A stretch of 64,000 nucleotides of DNA from Lutraria lutraria. Its lineage: Eukaryota > Mollusca > Bivalvia > Venerida > Mactridae. Under the pieces are notes generated by a model. The model saw only the letters and a list, made by a program, of their open reading frames with translations, was not told where the DNA came from and searched no databases. Within the stretch, counting starts at the first letter, position 1, and each line of letters opens with the position of its first letter. A program made the translations under genes and the position numbers. This document shows, in pieces, positions 15,701 to 30,700 of the stretch. The stretch covers positions 2,115,501-2,179,500 of the forward strand of contig OZ026836.1 in NCBI GenBank assembly GCA_964023205.1, given 5' to 3'.

Positions 15701-18700
15701 ATGTTCATGACAAATTTAGCTTGAGCGATTTTGCTAACCATTATTATAGAAACATCAATGAAATGGGACAAAACTTCAGCCCCAATTTTGCCAGGAAAAA
15801 ACTGATGTTTTTTTCCCCTCGAAATTTCTAAATAAAACCTTTTTATTGACTCAAAGTTATGATGAATAACCTTAATAAATTATTTACTGCGTCTAAAGTG
15901 TAACAAATACGATCATCCTATAAAACGGTAATTATGTCGGTATGTATCACATGAATAGCCAGGAGCAGATCGTCCATTATAACTAAACGAAAAATTAATG
16001 AATTGTAAAAATAAAGTCGCTGCACCTATTTCTATCTGATAAACAATATGAATACCTGACATTGCTTGACCTCAAAGTAAGATGGTTAGATTGTGAAAGT
16101 ATAAATTGAAGACCCTGAGTGATTTCTACCATATTAAGTTATTATCAGGCTTGTCGCTTTCTCCTGCGGCTTCTGTCTTCATCTTGATATTATTTAAGCT
16201 GGAAGATTTGATTTATGTATTTTTTATCATCGTCAAATCATCGGCAACCTTGACGATTAAAACCATATTTAGGTTTTATAAGCTTAAAACTTGGGTGTAG
16301 TAACTAGGTATTATTATTCTGACTCTAAAAACCAGCATCAACATACAAACATCTGGTAGAGCCTTTCTTGTCTAGTCTTAAATTTTACTAACAACAACCT
16401 TGCATATATATATAGTCTGATATCTTTGCTTTAGATGCTGTTTAGAACTTTATATAGAATATAAATAAAAAGTTTATTGCTAGTATTGTTTGTAGCATTA
16501 TTGCCAGGGTATGCGTGACAGAAACAGGCACATGCAAATGGTGTTACCCCTGTCAAAGAGTTATGCATACTACATGAACTGTTCAAGAAATATTCAGGTT
16601 GTCATGAATTCCGATTGAAGGGTACTGAGAGATTAGCCACATTATTCATGTTATATTACAAAAGAAAGCTTCAGTTTTAATACTTATGAGTATGTCTTTA
16701 ATTCTAAAAAAATGCTGATTATATGTACTAGTTGCTAGTGTTTCAAGCTATTAGTTTATGATTATACGGAGGCATAATAGTTCTGTATGAGATAATTAAA
16801 ACCCATGGATTATCATATGTAAATCATCGTATATCCCACAGATTATCATATGTTATCATCTAATAACCCGCAAATTAATCATAGAATAACCCACAGATTA
16901 TCATATATGTAATTATAGTGTAACCTTCAGTTATGTCGTTTCTCTTTGCATCTTACAACATCTTTACTGCTTAAAATATTTATGTAAATGATTTGTAAAA
17001 ACAGATGACAGAATTCCATACAAATAGTATGATATAATTGTAAAGGATGTAATTATTGAATAATTATAAATAGCATAAAGCTCACATAACAGTTATGGGA
17101 TATAACATTATAAAACTCATATAATAATATAACATACTGCTGCTTTTGTGTCCAGTTAAACAGAGTTTCAGTGATGGGAACACATTTATAAATTCAAAGT
17201 TGTAAAAAGGCAAAATAGAACCTCCTACACATCCATTAAATAACTTAAGTGGTTGGGTATATGGTTACAAGTCTCCTTCATGTTGATGTAAGTGTAATTT
17301 TTCATACAAAGATGAACAGACTGTAATTTGGTCAAACTATTCTTACATAGATAAATACTGAATTATTGTAAAGTTAAATCTATCGTCAGGTGAAAACTCT
17401 CTTTAAAGCCAGTTAGATTTGGTATTAACAAAACAAATTGACAAGAAATATATTGAAGTTTTTAAAACCTTTTCTTATAGACAAGGGGACTCCATTGTCA
17501 AGTGATTATGGTGTTTGACCTGTAATCACTGTCCCTTTATTGCTGTCAGTTCTCAGGTCCCACCTGGGACATATATATTCACATGTAATATATGTAATCT
17601 GTCCAGCTGGATTATGGTAGGATGGTGCTTCTACCCATATGCACTTTCCGATCACAATAAAAGTTATTTGATGAAAATATCTAAAAAATGGCAAAGTTAT
17701 GGTCAATTTAATCTGCTGTGAAGGTTTTTTAGGATCGATGAATGTCCGGCGTCCGGCCACAATTAGTTTGTTTACACTCTAGCATCCACAGCTCTTAACC
17801 AATCGTGATCAACCTTGGTCACAATGTATATGGCCACAATGTCTCGGCTAAGTTCGATTATGGGCAAAATTGGACTATAACTTCTAGAGTTATGGGCCCT
17901 TTACTTAGAAAATTTGCTATATTTAGCTTGTTTACACTCTAGCGCCTTCATTTATTCACTAATCCTAATCATATATTTTGTATTTGTGTATAACCAAAAG
18001 ATCTTGAACAAGCTCGATTATGGGCGAAATCGGACCAGAACTTCAGGAGTTATGGGCCCTTGACTTAGAAAATTTGCTATATTTTAGCTTGTATACACTA
18101 GCGCCTTCATTTATTCACCGATCCTAATCATATTTACAATGAATGTGTATGACCATAGGGTCTTAGACAAGATCAGTTATGGGTGGAATCGGACCACAAC
18201 TTCAAGAGTTATAGGCCCTTGATTAGAAAATTTGCTATTTAGTATTATACCTTCATTGTTGGTTTTGATCTCAAAATCTATGTAAAAATGGGTTATACGA
18301 GATGAAAACTATATTACCTGGTCATTAATTATAGTGCCTTTGTTCTCAGGTGAGCGATCTAGGGCCATCTTGGCCCTCTTGTCTTTAAAACAAACTGAGT
18401 AAAATATGGAAACAATGTGGTTGAAGGTTTGGCAAAAATAGTCAGCCGCGAATGTTTTTTAGGATTTTTAATTTGGCTCTGTTGACACAGCTGTGTATTA
18501 CCGGTAATTGGGAAGTTATCCAGCTGGATTATGATAGGATGGTGGTTCTACCCAGGTCTTCCTTCGCCCAGCAGGAAGTCCCCAAATGAGCCTGCTGTTA
18601 TTGTAATTAAAATCTCAGAGTCTTCTAAATAAGGGTTCACCCCTAACTAGGTTACACTTTATGTTTAATTGAATATGCATGCCACTACTGTTTAAACATA

Positions 18701-21700
18701 AATTGTATAAAAGTATTAAACCATTTTTATTAAAGCATTAAAACATCTTTATTGCGGTATTCAATTGTTTATATTTCTGTCGTCTATTTTTTGCTTAATT
18801 TAAATGTTGATTTTGGATCTTTGTCAAAATGACTAACATCATTTACTGCTATGAAACAGTTTCATCTACTTAGAAAAATATTTGAAAATATTGTCTTCTA
18901 TTTTTATTTCCATGGAAATGTTTACTAGTTAAAATTTGATCTATTATGATACATTGTTATTGATATACCTAATTATATATTTATTATATATTATAATATG
19001 CAAGTGAGTTGATGATGTTGTCGGGGCTTTTTACCTAGGATATCCGAAAGCATGAATCATATTCTAATATATTTTCTTTAAACATAAGGAAATATGAAAT
19101 GATTTATTTAATAAGGAACACAATACATGCATGAAGTGAGAATTTTTTGACATATTTTAGTTTATGAGTATGACTAATAGTTAGTATAGGTTGTTAAAAT
19201 GTATGACAATTCTTAATTTTCTCTTTTATATACTTAACTTAAAATGTCTTTTTTTATAAAATTCTCTTGATAAATAATATATTTTTTTACATCCTCTTTG
19301 ACAAAAGCACAATTTATTTAAGAAATAGTGATGTTTCAATTTAAAAAGAAAAATTCTATTTGATAGTTATCATTAAATGCAAATATTTTTTTTCAGTGTG
19401 AATAATATGATATTAGGTGTAAATTATATGAACTATACCTTGTAGTGATATATTCCAGTCACGTCCCTCATTTAACATTTTATTTATCCAAACACGGTGT
19501 ATATAAGAACGTAGAGTTGGCTAATGACGTAGTCTGACGTTACATAATACATTAAGAACATCTCAGCTACAGGACTTCACAAGTAGCATTTATGTCATTG
19601 ATGATTTTTTTTGTATTCTTTGAAAATATATCGTTATCACTTTTATGTTTATGTTAAACACTGACCTCAATTTAGAATTTTATGTGTTTTGCTCATTAAA
19701 AAACACTCTTTAATCATTTTACCCTACTAGAATGGATGAAATCTTTCACGTTTTAAAAGTATGATGTATTTTGAAATCCATCAACTTAAAATGGTCATCA
19801 AGAGGAGAGTACAAATAACTTGCAGGATGGTATTATCAATGTTTTATGGTTGTATTGTTCAGACCATTTAAATAGGGATATCTAGCTGCGTGTACTATGC
19901 CGTAAACTGATTTATCTTTACTTGGTTTAAATTTAGTGTACTGTAAGTCGGGTAAAGTAGTCACTGTATTCTCTCTATGATTAATGGCTGGTATTGCTTT
20001 ACAGGATGTTGAAGATCATATGTTATGCTAGTTCATGTGTTTCAATATTATTTGAAGAAGAAAAAAACGGAAATTGCTGCACAGTGAAAAGATGCACATT
20101 ATTCCATACAGGTTCATACATTGAGCCTGAATCTAACAGACTACAATAATATCATTTTTGTTGGTGTCTAGTTCAAGTTCAAACTTTACTTATTGTCGGA
20201 AAAATCAGATAAACATTTTAAACATATTTAAAGCTATGAATAGCTATTGACTTACACAAAAATCATGGTATGTGAACACACTTTGTTCCATTTAGTTGCC
20301 CAATGTAGATGTCAGCCAGCTGAATATGAGGTTTGTGATATGCTTTTCTCAACAACAATAACAACAACAACAACACCTTAGTGACGATGTTTAATCTGTG
20401 GTTGCTACAAACGAACAAGATCTAAGAGCTTGCAATTTCAAATTAAACAGTTATGCAGATATGGAGGTCTCTTGAAATCCTACATTAAAGATGGTAAGAT
20501 TTACTGTCTCTGTCAGCATTGACAGATTTTGACCAGATTTAGAGAATTGTTTTATGGTTTGCAAATAGCTAACTCTCTTTGAAAAAGGGTATATCTCTTC
20601 TCATTGTCTTCCACTTTGAAGCTAAAAATACTTTCCATTATAAAGCTTTGATTGCTAAAGAGGTTTATCTCAAATATGGTGTACTATAAATCAAGGTTTA
20701 TAAATTAAAATAATTTGAAATGCCATAATATTTATTCTTTTTATGATAAACTGATATTTACAGTGACCTTTAATTTCTATAGTTAGTTGGTTAAATCAGT
20801 GAACACTGGTTAAGAAGTGCAATTTTACTCATAGAAATTTGTTAAGATTTATACATGAAAATAATATACAACAGATATTGTTTGCAGAAGTAGCTTGAAG
20901 ATGATTGATGTTTAGGGTTTGCTTATATGGTTCTTTCTTGTATACAACATAAATAATTGAGCGGCTCATGGGCAGAGTCAACAGTCAAATTTGTTAAATA
21001 AATGCATTTGATCACAATTCTTAAATGTCATCTAAAACAAAGATGTAAGTTAAAATTTTAAATAATTATGTGTAGATTAATTGTATAAAAACCTATGAGA
21101 TACATACAATGTAGGTACATTATGATAATTATCTAGGATGATATATAATCCTTGCATAACAACAAGTAGGGAGGAGGACATGTGTCTCTTTCATTGCCTT
21201 TGTGGTCATTGAAATTGATTATATGACATTGAAAAGGTTAGTCAACTACATCAGATATTGTAGACATCAGAAATTGTAACGAGATATACCAGTATTGCAC
21301 TTACATGTATACATTAGAAGTAACACAAAATTCAAATTTTCAAATCTTGAAAGTAATTGTTGTTAAGTCTATTTATTTTTTGTTTCTTAATGTGAGAAAG
21401 TAGACAGTTGCTTATGGAAGATGGGAGTCTAGTACTGGTTCCTCCTAGGAGCAATGATTCGGTGAACTGTCCGCCTCATATGACTCTGGATGTTGAGAAG
21501 GGGCGTAAAACTTGGCATAAACAAAAAAACTTTATTTTTTGTTTAGTGTGAAATTTGCATTAGAAAGACAAGAGTGGTTAACTCATGAAAAATTATTTTT
21601 TTAAGTAAAATATTTTTTTACATTCAATATTTACAAATTTGCATGATTTGGTAATTTTTGTGTGGCTGAAGAATGTATACAAACTACTCATATTGCTCTT

Positions 21701-24700
21701 TTACTTTGGTCTAAAATACATTGCAGTATGTTGATGCATTTAATGATGCACCTGTTTAATCATCTAGTTAATGCAATAATATACTTACATAGACATGATG
21801 AGGTTATTGAACATTATTGTCATTTAAAAACGTTCGCTACATTTTTCACATGGATGTATAGGCAAAATGAAAACTAATCAATAGAATTGTTTTAAACTTT
21901 GCATGATTGTAGTATATGATAACAGAAACATTATAAGCGAAAAAAATAATTGAGGGTTACTAATCTCGTTTTTGAAACTGTAGCAAAAGTCTTTAACTAA
22001 TTCATGTCTCTTTAAAGTGCAATTGTCTTGTATTTTTGTTGCTTCTTTTGTAAATATTAGTTACACATAAACAAGGCTTGTGATGGCTGATACTAAATAA
22101 TTCTTAAAAAAATGCTGTTAGTGTAAGTATGGCATATTATAGCTCACCTTAGCAATAACTATAAGAACAAATATAGGATATGTTTAAGCTCACCTTAGCA
22201 ATAACTATAAGTACAAATATAGGATATGTTTAAGCTCACCTTAGCAATAACTATAAGTACAAATATAGGATATGTTTTAAGCTCACCTTAGCAATAACTA
22301 TAAGTACAAATATAGGATATGTTTTAAGCTCACCTTAGCAATAACTATAAGTACAAATATAGGATATGTTTAAGCTCACCTTAGCAATAACTATAAGTAC
22401 AAATATAGGGTATGTTTAAGCTCACCTTAGCAATAACTATAAGTACAAATATAGGATATGTTTTAAGCTCACCTTAGCAATAACTATAAGTACAAATACA
22501 GGATATGTTTAAGCTCACCTTAGCAATAACTATAAGTACAAATATAGGATATGTTTTAAGCTCACCTTAGCAATAACTATAAGTACAAATATAGGATATG
22601 TTTAAGCTCACCTTAGCAATAACTATAAGTACAAATATAGGGTATGTTTAAGCTCACCTTAGCAATAACTATAAGTACAAATATAGGGTATGTTTAAGCT
22701 CACCCTAGCAATAACTATAAGTACAAATATAGGATATGTTTAAGGTCACCTTAGCAATAACTATAAGTACAAATATAGGGTATGTTTAAGCTCACCTTAG
22801 CAATAACTATAAGTACAAATATAGGATATGTTTAAGCTCACCTTAGCAATAACTATAAGTACAAATATAGGGTATGTTTAAGCTCACCTTAGCAATAACT
22901 ATAAGTACAAATATAGGGTATGTTTAAGCTCACCTTAGCAATAACTATAAGTACAAATATAGGGTATGTTTAAGCTCACCTTAGCAATAACTATAAGTAC
23001 AAATATAGGGTATGTTTAAGCTCACCTTAGCAATAACTATAAGTACAAATATAGGGTATGTTTAAGGTCACCTTAGCAATAACTATAAGTACAAATATAG
23101 GGTATGTTTAAGGTCACCTTAGCAATAACTATAAGTACAAATATAGGGTATGTTTAAGGTCACCTTAGCAATAACTATAAGTACAAATATAGGGTATGTT
23201 TAAGGTCACCTTAGCAATAACTATAAGTACAAATATAGGGTATGTTTAAGGTCACCTTAGCAATAACTATAAGTACAAATATAGGGTATGTTTAAGGTCA
23301 CCTTAGCAATAACTATAAGTACAAATATAGGGTATGTTTAAGCTCACCTTAGCAATAACTATAAGTACAAATATAGGATATGTTTAAGCTCACCTTAGCA
23401 ATAACTATAAGTACAAATATAGGATATGTTTAAGCTCACCTTAGCAATAACTATAAGTACAAATATAGGGTATGTTTAAGGTCACCTTAGCAATAACTAT
23501 AAGTACAAATATAGGATATGTTTAAGCTCACCTTAGCAATAACTATAAGTACAAATATAGGGTATGTTTAAGGTCACCTTAGCAATAACTATAAGTACAA
23601 ATATAGGGTATGTTTAAGCTCACCTTAGCAATAACTATAAGTACAAATATAGGGTATGTTTAAGCTCACCTTAGCAATAACTATAAGTACAAATATAGGA
23701 TATGTTTAAGGTCACCTTAGCAATAACTATAAGTACAAATATAGGGTATGTTTAAGCTCACCTTAGCAATAACTATAAGTACAAATATAGGGTATGTTTA
23801 AGGTCACCTTAGCAATAACTATAAGTACAAATATAGGGTATGTTTAAGGTCACCTTAGCAATAACTATAAGTACAAATATAGGGTATGTTTAAGGTCACC
23901 TTAGCAATAACTATAAGTACAAATATAGGGTATGTTTAAGCTCACCTTAGCAATAACTATAAGTACAAATATAGGGTATGTTTAAGCTCACCTTAGCAAT
24001 AACTATAAGTACAAATATAGGATATGTTTAAGGTCACCTTAGCAATAACTATAAGTACAAATATAGGGTATGTTTAAGCTCACCTTAGCAATAACTATAA
24101 GTACAAATATAGGATATGTTTAAGCTCACCTTAGCAATAACTATAAGTACAAATATAGGGTATGTTTAAGCTCACCTTAGCAATAACTATAAGTACAAAT
24201 ATAGGGTATGTTTAAGGTCACCTTAGCAATAACTATAAGTACAAATATAGGGTATGTTTAAGCTCACCCTAGCAATAACTATAAGTACAAATATAGGATA
24301 TGTTTAAGCTCACCTTAGCAATAACTATAAGTACAAATATAGGGTATGTTTAAGCTCACCTTAGCAATAACTATAAGTACAAATATAGGGTATGTTTAAG
24401 GTCACCTTAGCAATAACTATAAGTACAAATATAGGGTATGTTTAAGCTCACCCTAGCAATAACTATAAGTACAAATATAGGATATGTTTAAGCTCACCTT
24501 AGCAATAACTATAAGTACAAATATAGGGTATGTTTAAGGTCACCTTAGCAATAACTATAAGTACAAATATAGGGTATGTTTAAGGTCACCTTAGCAATAA
24601 CTATAAGTACAAATATAGGGTATGTTTAAGCTCACCTTAGCAATAACTATAAGTACAAATATAGGGTATGTTTAAGCTCACCTTAGCAATAACTATAAGT

Positions 24701-27700
24701 ACAAATATAGGATATGTTTAAGCTCACCTTAGCAATAACTATAAGAACAAATATAGGGTATGTTTAAGCTCACCTTAGCAATAACTATAAGAACAAATAT
24801 AGGATATGTTTAAGCTCACCTTAGCAATAACTATAAGTACAAATATAGGATATGTTTAAGGTCACCTTAGCAATAACTATAAGTACAAATATAGGGTATG
24901 TTTAAGCTCACCTTAGCAATAACTATAAGAACAAATATAGGATATGTTTAAGCTCACCTTAGCAATAACTAATGTAGATTCTTTAGTTGCTATGTTTAAT
25001 GTGTTTTTATCCATATTGTTCAAATGCTCCTACATATACAGCTTTTAGAGGCTACGCGAATAATCATATAAGAAATAATCAAAACTATATTCAGTTCATT
25101 GTCATAGTTAGTAACCAGACAGTAATTTTATATCATTGTTGGTAGTTGTACATTAAATGCAAACTTGTTCTAGTTTAAGATGCACAATTTTCCTTATAGG
25201 AACGTTCCTATATAAAGAACATTATTAAACATTTCATTCAAACTTTAGATAAAAACTGTTGAAATATAGTTATTTATAGTAAGTTTACTTTGTCACCCTT
25301 ACAGTTTAATTACACTGGTGTCGAATGCCTGCTTGCTTCTGTTATATAAATAACTCTTCCTTATCATTAGAATGTAGGATGTTTTATAAGTCAAGCTATA
25401 CATGATCAGCATAGTCCTCTTACTACCTCCACTGTTTACCAAGAAAAAGTCCAGCTATTGTGATCACTGTGTAGTCTGCGTCTGTGCAAAAACTTAAATA
25501 TAGTTCATAACTCAGAAACTATAAGAGCTAGCAACATGAAACTTCATAAGTGGATAGATCTCACTGAGGCAGTGTACAGACAAGCATTGGCACTGCTTAC
25601 AGTGCTCTTGTTTGTTGTTAGATGACATCACACTTGTGCAATTAGTTAACACTGTTAGAACAACTACTTACATAATATGCTTTTGCTTAAATTGTGCCAG
25701 AAACATCATAATTGCTGCCCTAAAGTAGACATTTCATGTCAGTAATCTGTTATTGCTGAGCTCTCTGTTGTATGTCTAGTTACTAATTGTCGGGGAAGGT
25801 TTTAATGCATGTTAAGATAAAATTTATTACCTTGTTATGCCTGTATTAGAAAATATGTTTCGCTTGATGTAAGCTGAAAGAAAATTGATATTTTAAGCAT
25901 GTATAATAATACATATCTTGACAATTTAATGTTAAACATTTTGAAATATTGCTGTTATGTACTTGATTTAAGATAAATTGAAGACAAAAACTTATAACAT
26001 TAGCTTTGTTTGAAATATGGGCACATTGTCTCAGTGGGTAGACTTAACATGGTTTGATATTGAAGTATTGTCTTTTAGGAATTAGTTAGAGTGTGTAATG
26101 ATGCTCCATTTATTTATGTACTTAGTAGACTTTGAGTACACTGTAGAAACCCTGAAGTGTGGACCCATTAAAGCTACAATTGTCAATTTCTCATTAATCT
26201 TATTTTCAGATATTTCAAAATGTTTAAAGTTTTTGTGGCAGCTAATTAAATATTTGAAGTTCTGTCTGATATTACATCTTAGACCAATAATGTTTATAGA
26301 AATAAGATTAATGTTGTTTATAGGTTTCTTTGATTGTGGAATGTATTAAATGCAATCTAGTGAAATCTCAAGTAAAAATATCAGGTATTAATTTATAAAT
26401 TGTAAAAAACAAATTCAGTTAAGACTTTGAAATGCTTAATGATTTAATGCATTACTTAAGATGAGTGTTTTAAGAGGATACTGCATGCATGAGACAATAT
26501 CTGAAGCTTGTGAACGGAATGAATAAACCATCTAAACAAACATATTTTTGTTGTGATTAGATATCCAGTATACCTATACAGTGCAACCTTTCCAAAGCAA
26601 CACCCTTTAGGAGAGGCCAGGGCCCTCATTTGACGTTTTTTTTGGCTAAAATTCGGCCCCATTTCCTTCCAAAAATAATACACTTTTTTCTCTTATTTTT
26701 GATACTGGAAGTAGAATTATGTTGTTATTGAGAGGTTCTTGCTCTAGAGAGGTTAAATTAATTGTTAAATCATGCAGTGGGAAAATATACTGTTGTTTTG
26801 TTGATGGGAGGTTGTTGCTCAAGAGATGGCCATCCTGGAGAGGTTGTACTATTTTTAGAGTGTGTGTATATTGATGTTGTTTTTTTACTAGAGATTTTGA
26901 AATTGTATAAATAAGACATGTGTGAGTCATGCCCAGCAGATGATCATTACTCACTATTTGTTTAATAATGGTATCTTTTATAACACTGTCTTTAAGTACA
27001 CCACCTACTTATTATGATGACTTGTGTTTATTATAATGTACTTTTCTAGTTTTATCTGTGTATCAAATCACGGTTGTCACATTTACAATTTTTGGTTTAA
27101 GTGTACTCTGTTCAACTGTAATTTGTGGCAGTACAATGTCTACACTGTATAGTGATATTTGTAGTGGTACAATATCTTCTCTGTATAGTGATATTTGTAG
27201 TGGTACAATATCTTCTCTGTATAGTGATATATGTAGTGGTACAGTATCTTCACTGTATAGTGATATTTGTAGTGGTACAATATCTTCTCTGTATAGTGAT
27301 ATATGTAGTGGTACAATATCTTCTCTGTATAGTGATATTTGTAGTGGTACAGTATCTTCACTGTATAGTGATATTTGTAGTGGTACAATATCTTCTCTGT
27401 ATAGTGATATTTGTAGTGGTACAATATCTTCTCTGTATAGTGATATTTGTAGTGGTACAGTATCTTCACTGTATAGTGATATTTGTAGTGGTACAATATC
27501 TTCTCTGTAAAGTGATATTTGTAGTGGTACAATATCTTCTCTGTAAAGTGATATTTGTAGTGGTACAATATCTTCTCTGTAAAGTGATAATTGTAGTGGT
27601 ACAATATCTTCTCTGTATAGTGATATTTGTAGTGGTACAATATCTTCTCTGTAAAGTGATATTTGTAGTGGTACAATATCTTCTCTGTAAAGTGATATTT

Positions 27701-30700
27701 GTAGTGGTACAATATCTGCTCTGTAAAGTGATATTTGTAGTGGTACAATATCTTCTCTGTATAGTGATATTTGTAGTGGTACACTATCTTCTCTGTAGAG
27801 TGATATTTGTAGTGGTACAATATCTTCTCTGTATAGTGATATTTGTAGTGGTACAATATCTTCTCTGTATAGTGATATTTGTAGTGGTACAATATCTTCT
27901 CTGTAAAGTGATATTTGTAGTGGTACAATATCTTCTCTGTATAGTGATATTTGTAGTGGTACACTATCTTCTCTGTAAAGTGATATTTGTAGTGGTACAA
28001 TATCTTCTCTGTATAGTGATATTTGTAGTGGTACAATATCTTCACTGTATAGTGACATTTGTAGTGGTACAATATCTTCTCTGTAAAGTGATATTTGTAG
28101 TGGTACAATATCTTCTCTGTAAAGTGATATTTGTAGTGGTACAATATCTGCTCTGTAAAGTGATATTTGTAGTGGTACAATATCTTCTCTGTATAGTGAT
28201 ATTTGTAGTGGTACACTATCTTCTCTGTAAAGTGATATTTGTAGTGGTACAATATCTTCTCTGTATAGTGATATTTGTAGTGGTACAATATCTTCTCTGT
28301 ATAGTGATATTTGTAGTGGTACAAGGTCTTCACTTTGACCTGACTATTCTATTTCTATTTCTCTGTATGCTTACTGTATAGTATCATTTTGTAGTATTAT
28401 TTGTAAACATGTCACAAAGTGACTGGGCCATTTGGGGTCAAAAACTAGGTCACCAGGGCCAAATAAGGGAACACTTTAGAATTCACTGTTTTGATTGGAT
28501 CTTCATGAAACCTTGTCAGAATGTTTGTCTTTATAAGCTCTTGAACGAGTTTGAACATGGGTCATCTGGGGTCAAAAACTAGGTCTATAGGTCAAATCTT
28601 ATGTAAAAAACATGTTAACACTGTAGATTTCACAGTTATAATTAGAGCTTCACCAAACTTAGTCAAATTGTTTGTTTTATTGATCGATGTAACAGCCAAA
28701 TACAAATATGGGTCATCTTGGGTCAATAACTAGGTCACCAGGTCAAATCTTAGGAAAAATCTGTTAACACTGTAACAAGTTTTGATTGGATCTTCACCAA
28801 ACCTTGTCAGAATGTTTGCCTCAATAATATGTGGGTCAAGGTTGAACATGGGTCAGCCTGGGTCAAAAACTAGGTCATATGGTCAGATCTTAGGTAAAAA
28901 CCTTGTAAAAGCTCTAAATGTCATGGTTTTAATTGGATCTTGGCAAAACCTTGTCAGATTGGTCATCTTTATGAAATCTTAGGAAAACCTTATTAACACT
29001 GTAGATGTCAAATTTTGATTGTATCTTCACCAAACCTTGTCAGAGTGTTTGTCTTAATGATATGTAAGACAAATTCGAATATGGGTCATCTTGGGTCAAA
29101 ACCTAGGTCACAAGGTCAAATCTTAGGAAAACCCTGTCTATGCTGTAGTTTTCATGGTTTTAATTGGATCTTCACCAAACCTTGTCAGAATGTTTGTCTT
29201 ATTTATAGGTAGGACAAGTTCTAACATGGGTCTTCTGGGGTCAAAAACTAGGTCATAGGTTCAAAACAATGTTCTAATGAGTGATCAGTTATTGTCATGT
29301 GAGCGATATAGGGCCATCTTGGCCCTCTTGTCATACTGAATTTATTTATCCATGAAGATTGTGTATTAATGTTTTATAATTCCCTCTGACAAGACTGAGC
29401 AGTTGGTTGTTTGGTGTGTGGAATCTGTTGAGGAATATTTGAACAGACAAATAATTCATCTCAGATTTCTCTTATTGTGATGTCAGATGTATTAAAAATT
29501 GTATTTCTTTCCTGGGGAGTTATCTATATTATTGAAATGAAAATTATGGATTAAATGTGTTATAATGTTCCTAAATTAATTACTACATATAATTTGATTG
29601 TCAGAACACCCTAAAAACTGATTTGAAATACAATAAATGTAGTTTTATTTGCTTGAGGCTTTCTAATTTATTGCTCTGGGGCTATTTTCGAATTTCAGTC
29701 AAGGACAAATGGATGTTTTCTTTGTAATACAGTGAATTTGGTTAAAATAGACAAACATATACATCATTAGTTATGATACTGGATCAACACTTCCGCTAAG
29801 GTTTAATTTGAATTAACCAGGTATGATACTTGATGCCTGTAATTTGACTAAATGTTATATTTGGGTCAACAAAACAAACTCTGGTAAGATGATGCCACAC
29901 TGTATATAAGTGAAGTATGAATTAATAGATGCCAGAATGTTATGATAATATCTCCTCTTTTCCCTCCCCAAAAAATATTTGAAATATTTGTGTCATATGT
30001 AGATTGTGGTATATATTATATTGATGTTCCTCTGGATGTACTACTTCAAGTACTACATATTCTTTAAGTGACTAATTATCGAAATACCCATTCTACCTGT
30101 TACCTGTTCTATCTGGAACCTTGTTACCAGACCCCTGTTCTACTGATTGCCTGGTCTACCTTGTACCTATGTTATTAGTTACCTGGTCTACCTATTACCA
30201 GGTCTACCTTGTACCTGTTTTTTTAGTTACCTGGTCTACCTCGGACCTATTTACCAGACCCCTATTCTACCGATTGCCTGGTCTACCTTGTATCTATTTT
30301 ATTAGTTACCTGGTCTACCTGGGACCTATTTACCAGTTCCTTGTTCTACCGATTGCCTGGTCTACCTTGTACCATATTATTAGTTACCTGGTCTACCAAT
30401 TACCAGGTCTACCTTGTACCTTTTTTTTCAGTTACCTGGTCTACCTGGGACCTATTTACCAGTTCCCTGTTCTACCGGTTTACCTGATAGCTATTTTAAA
30501 TCATCTGTGTATGAAGTTATAGCCATCAACATGTTACATCATACCATTCAACTCAAAATTAGAATAATAGTTTGATCTGTACAGTATATTATCTACAACA
30601 GTGTATTAAACTGTCTCAACTTGCACATGAGTTGTTACCATCCATCAGCATTTTCATTAATAATTAATTCTTTGAAGGAATTTTAATCAAGAATGATTAA

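Noticed and set aside
27125..28325. CRISPR-like regular 36-bp repeats
   Set aside because: Repeats are contiguous with no unique spacers, in a eukaryotic intron.
27063..28381. Large repetitive ORFs (for example LLCIVIFVVVQY repeats) resembling a membrane protein
   Set aside because: 36-bp satellite with a unit divisible by three; open on both strands, with no splice or start context.
30121..30522. 133-codon ORF
   Set aside because: Arises from the TACCTGGTCTACC repeat; no splice context, no homology recognised.
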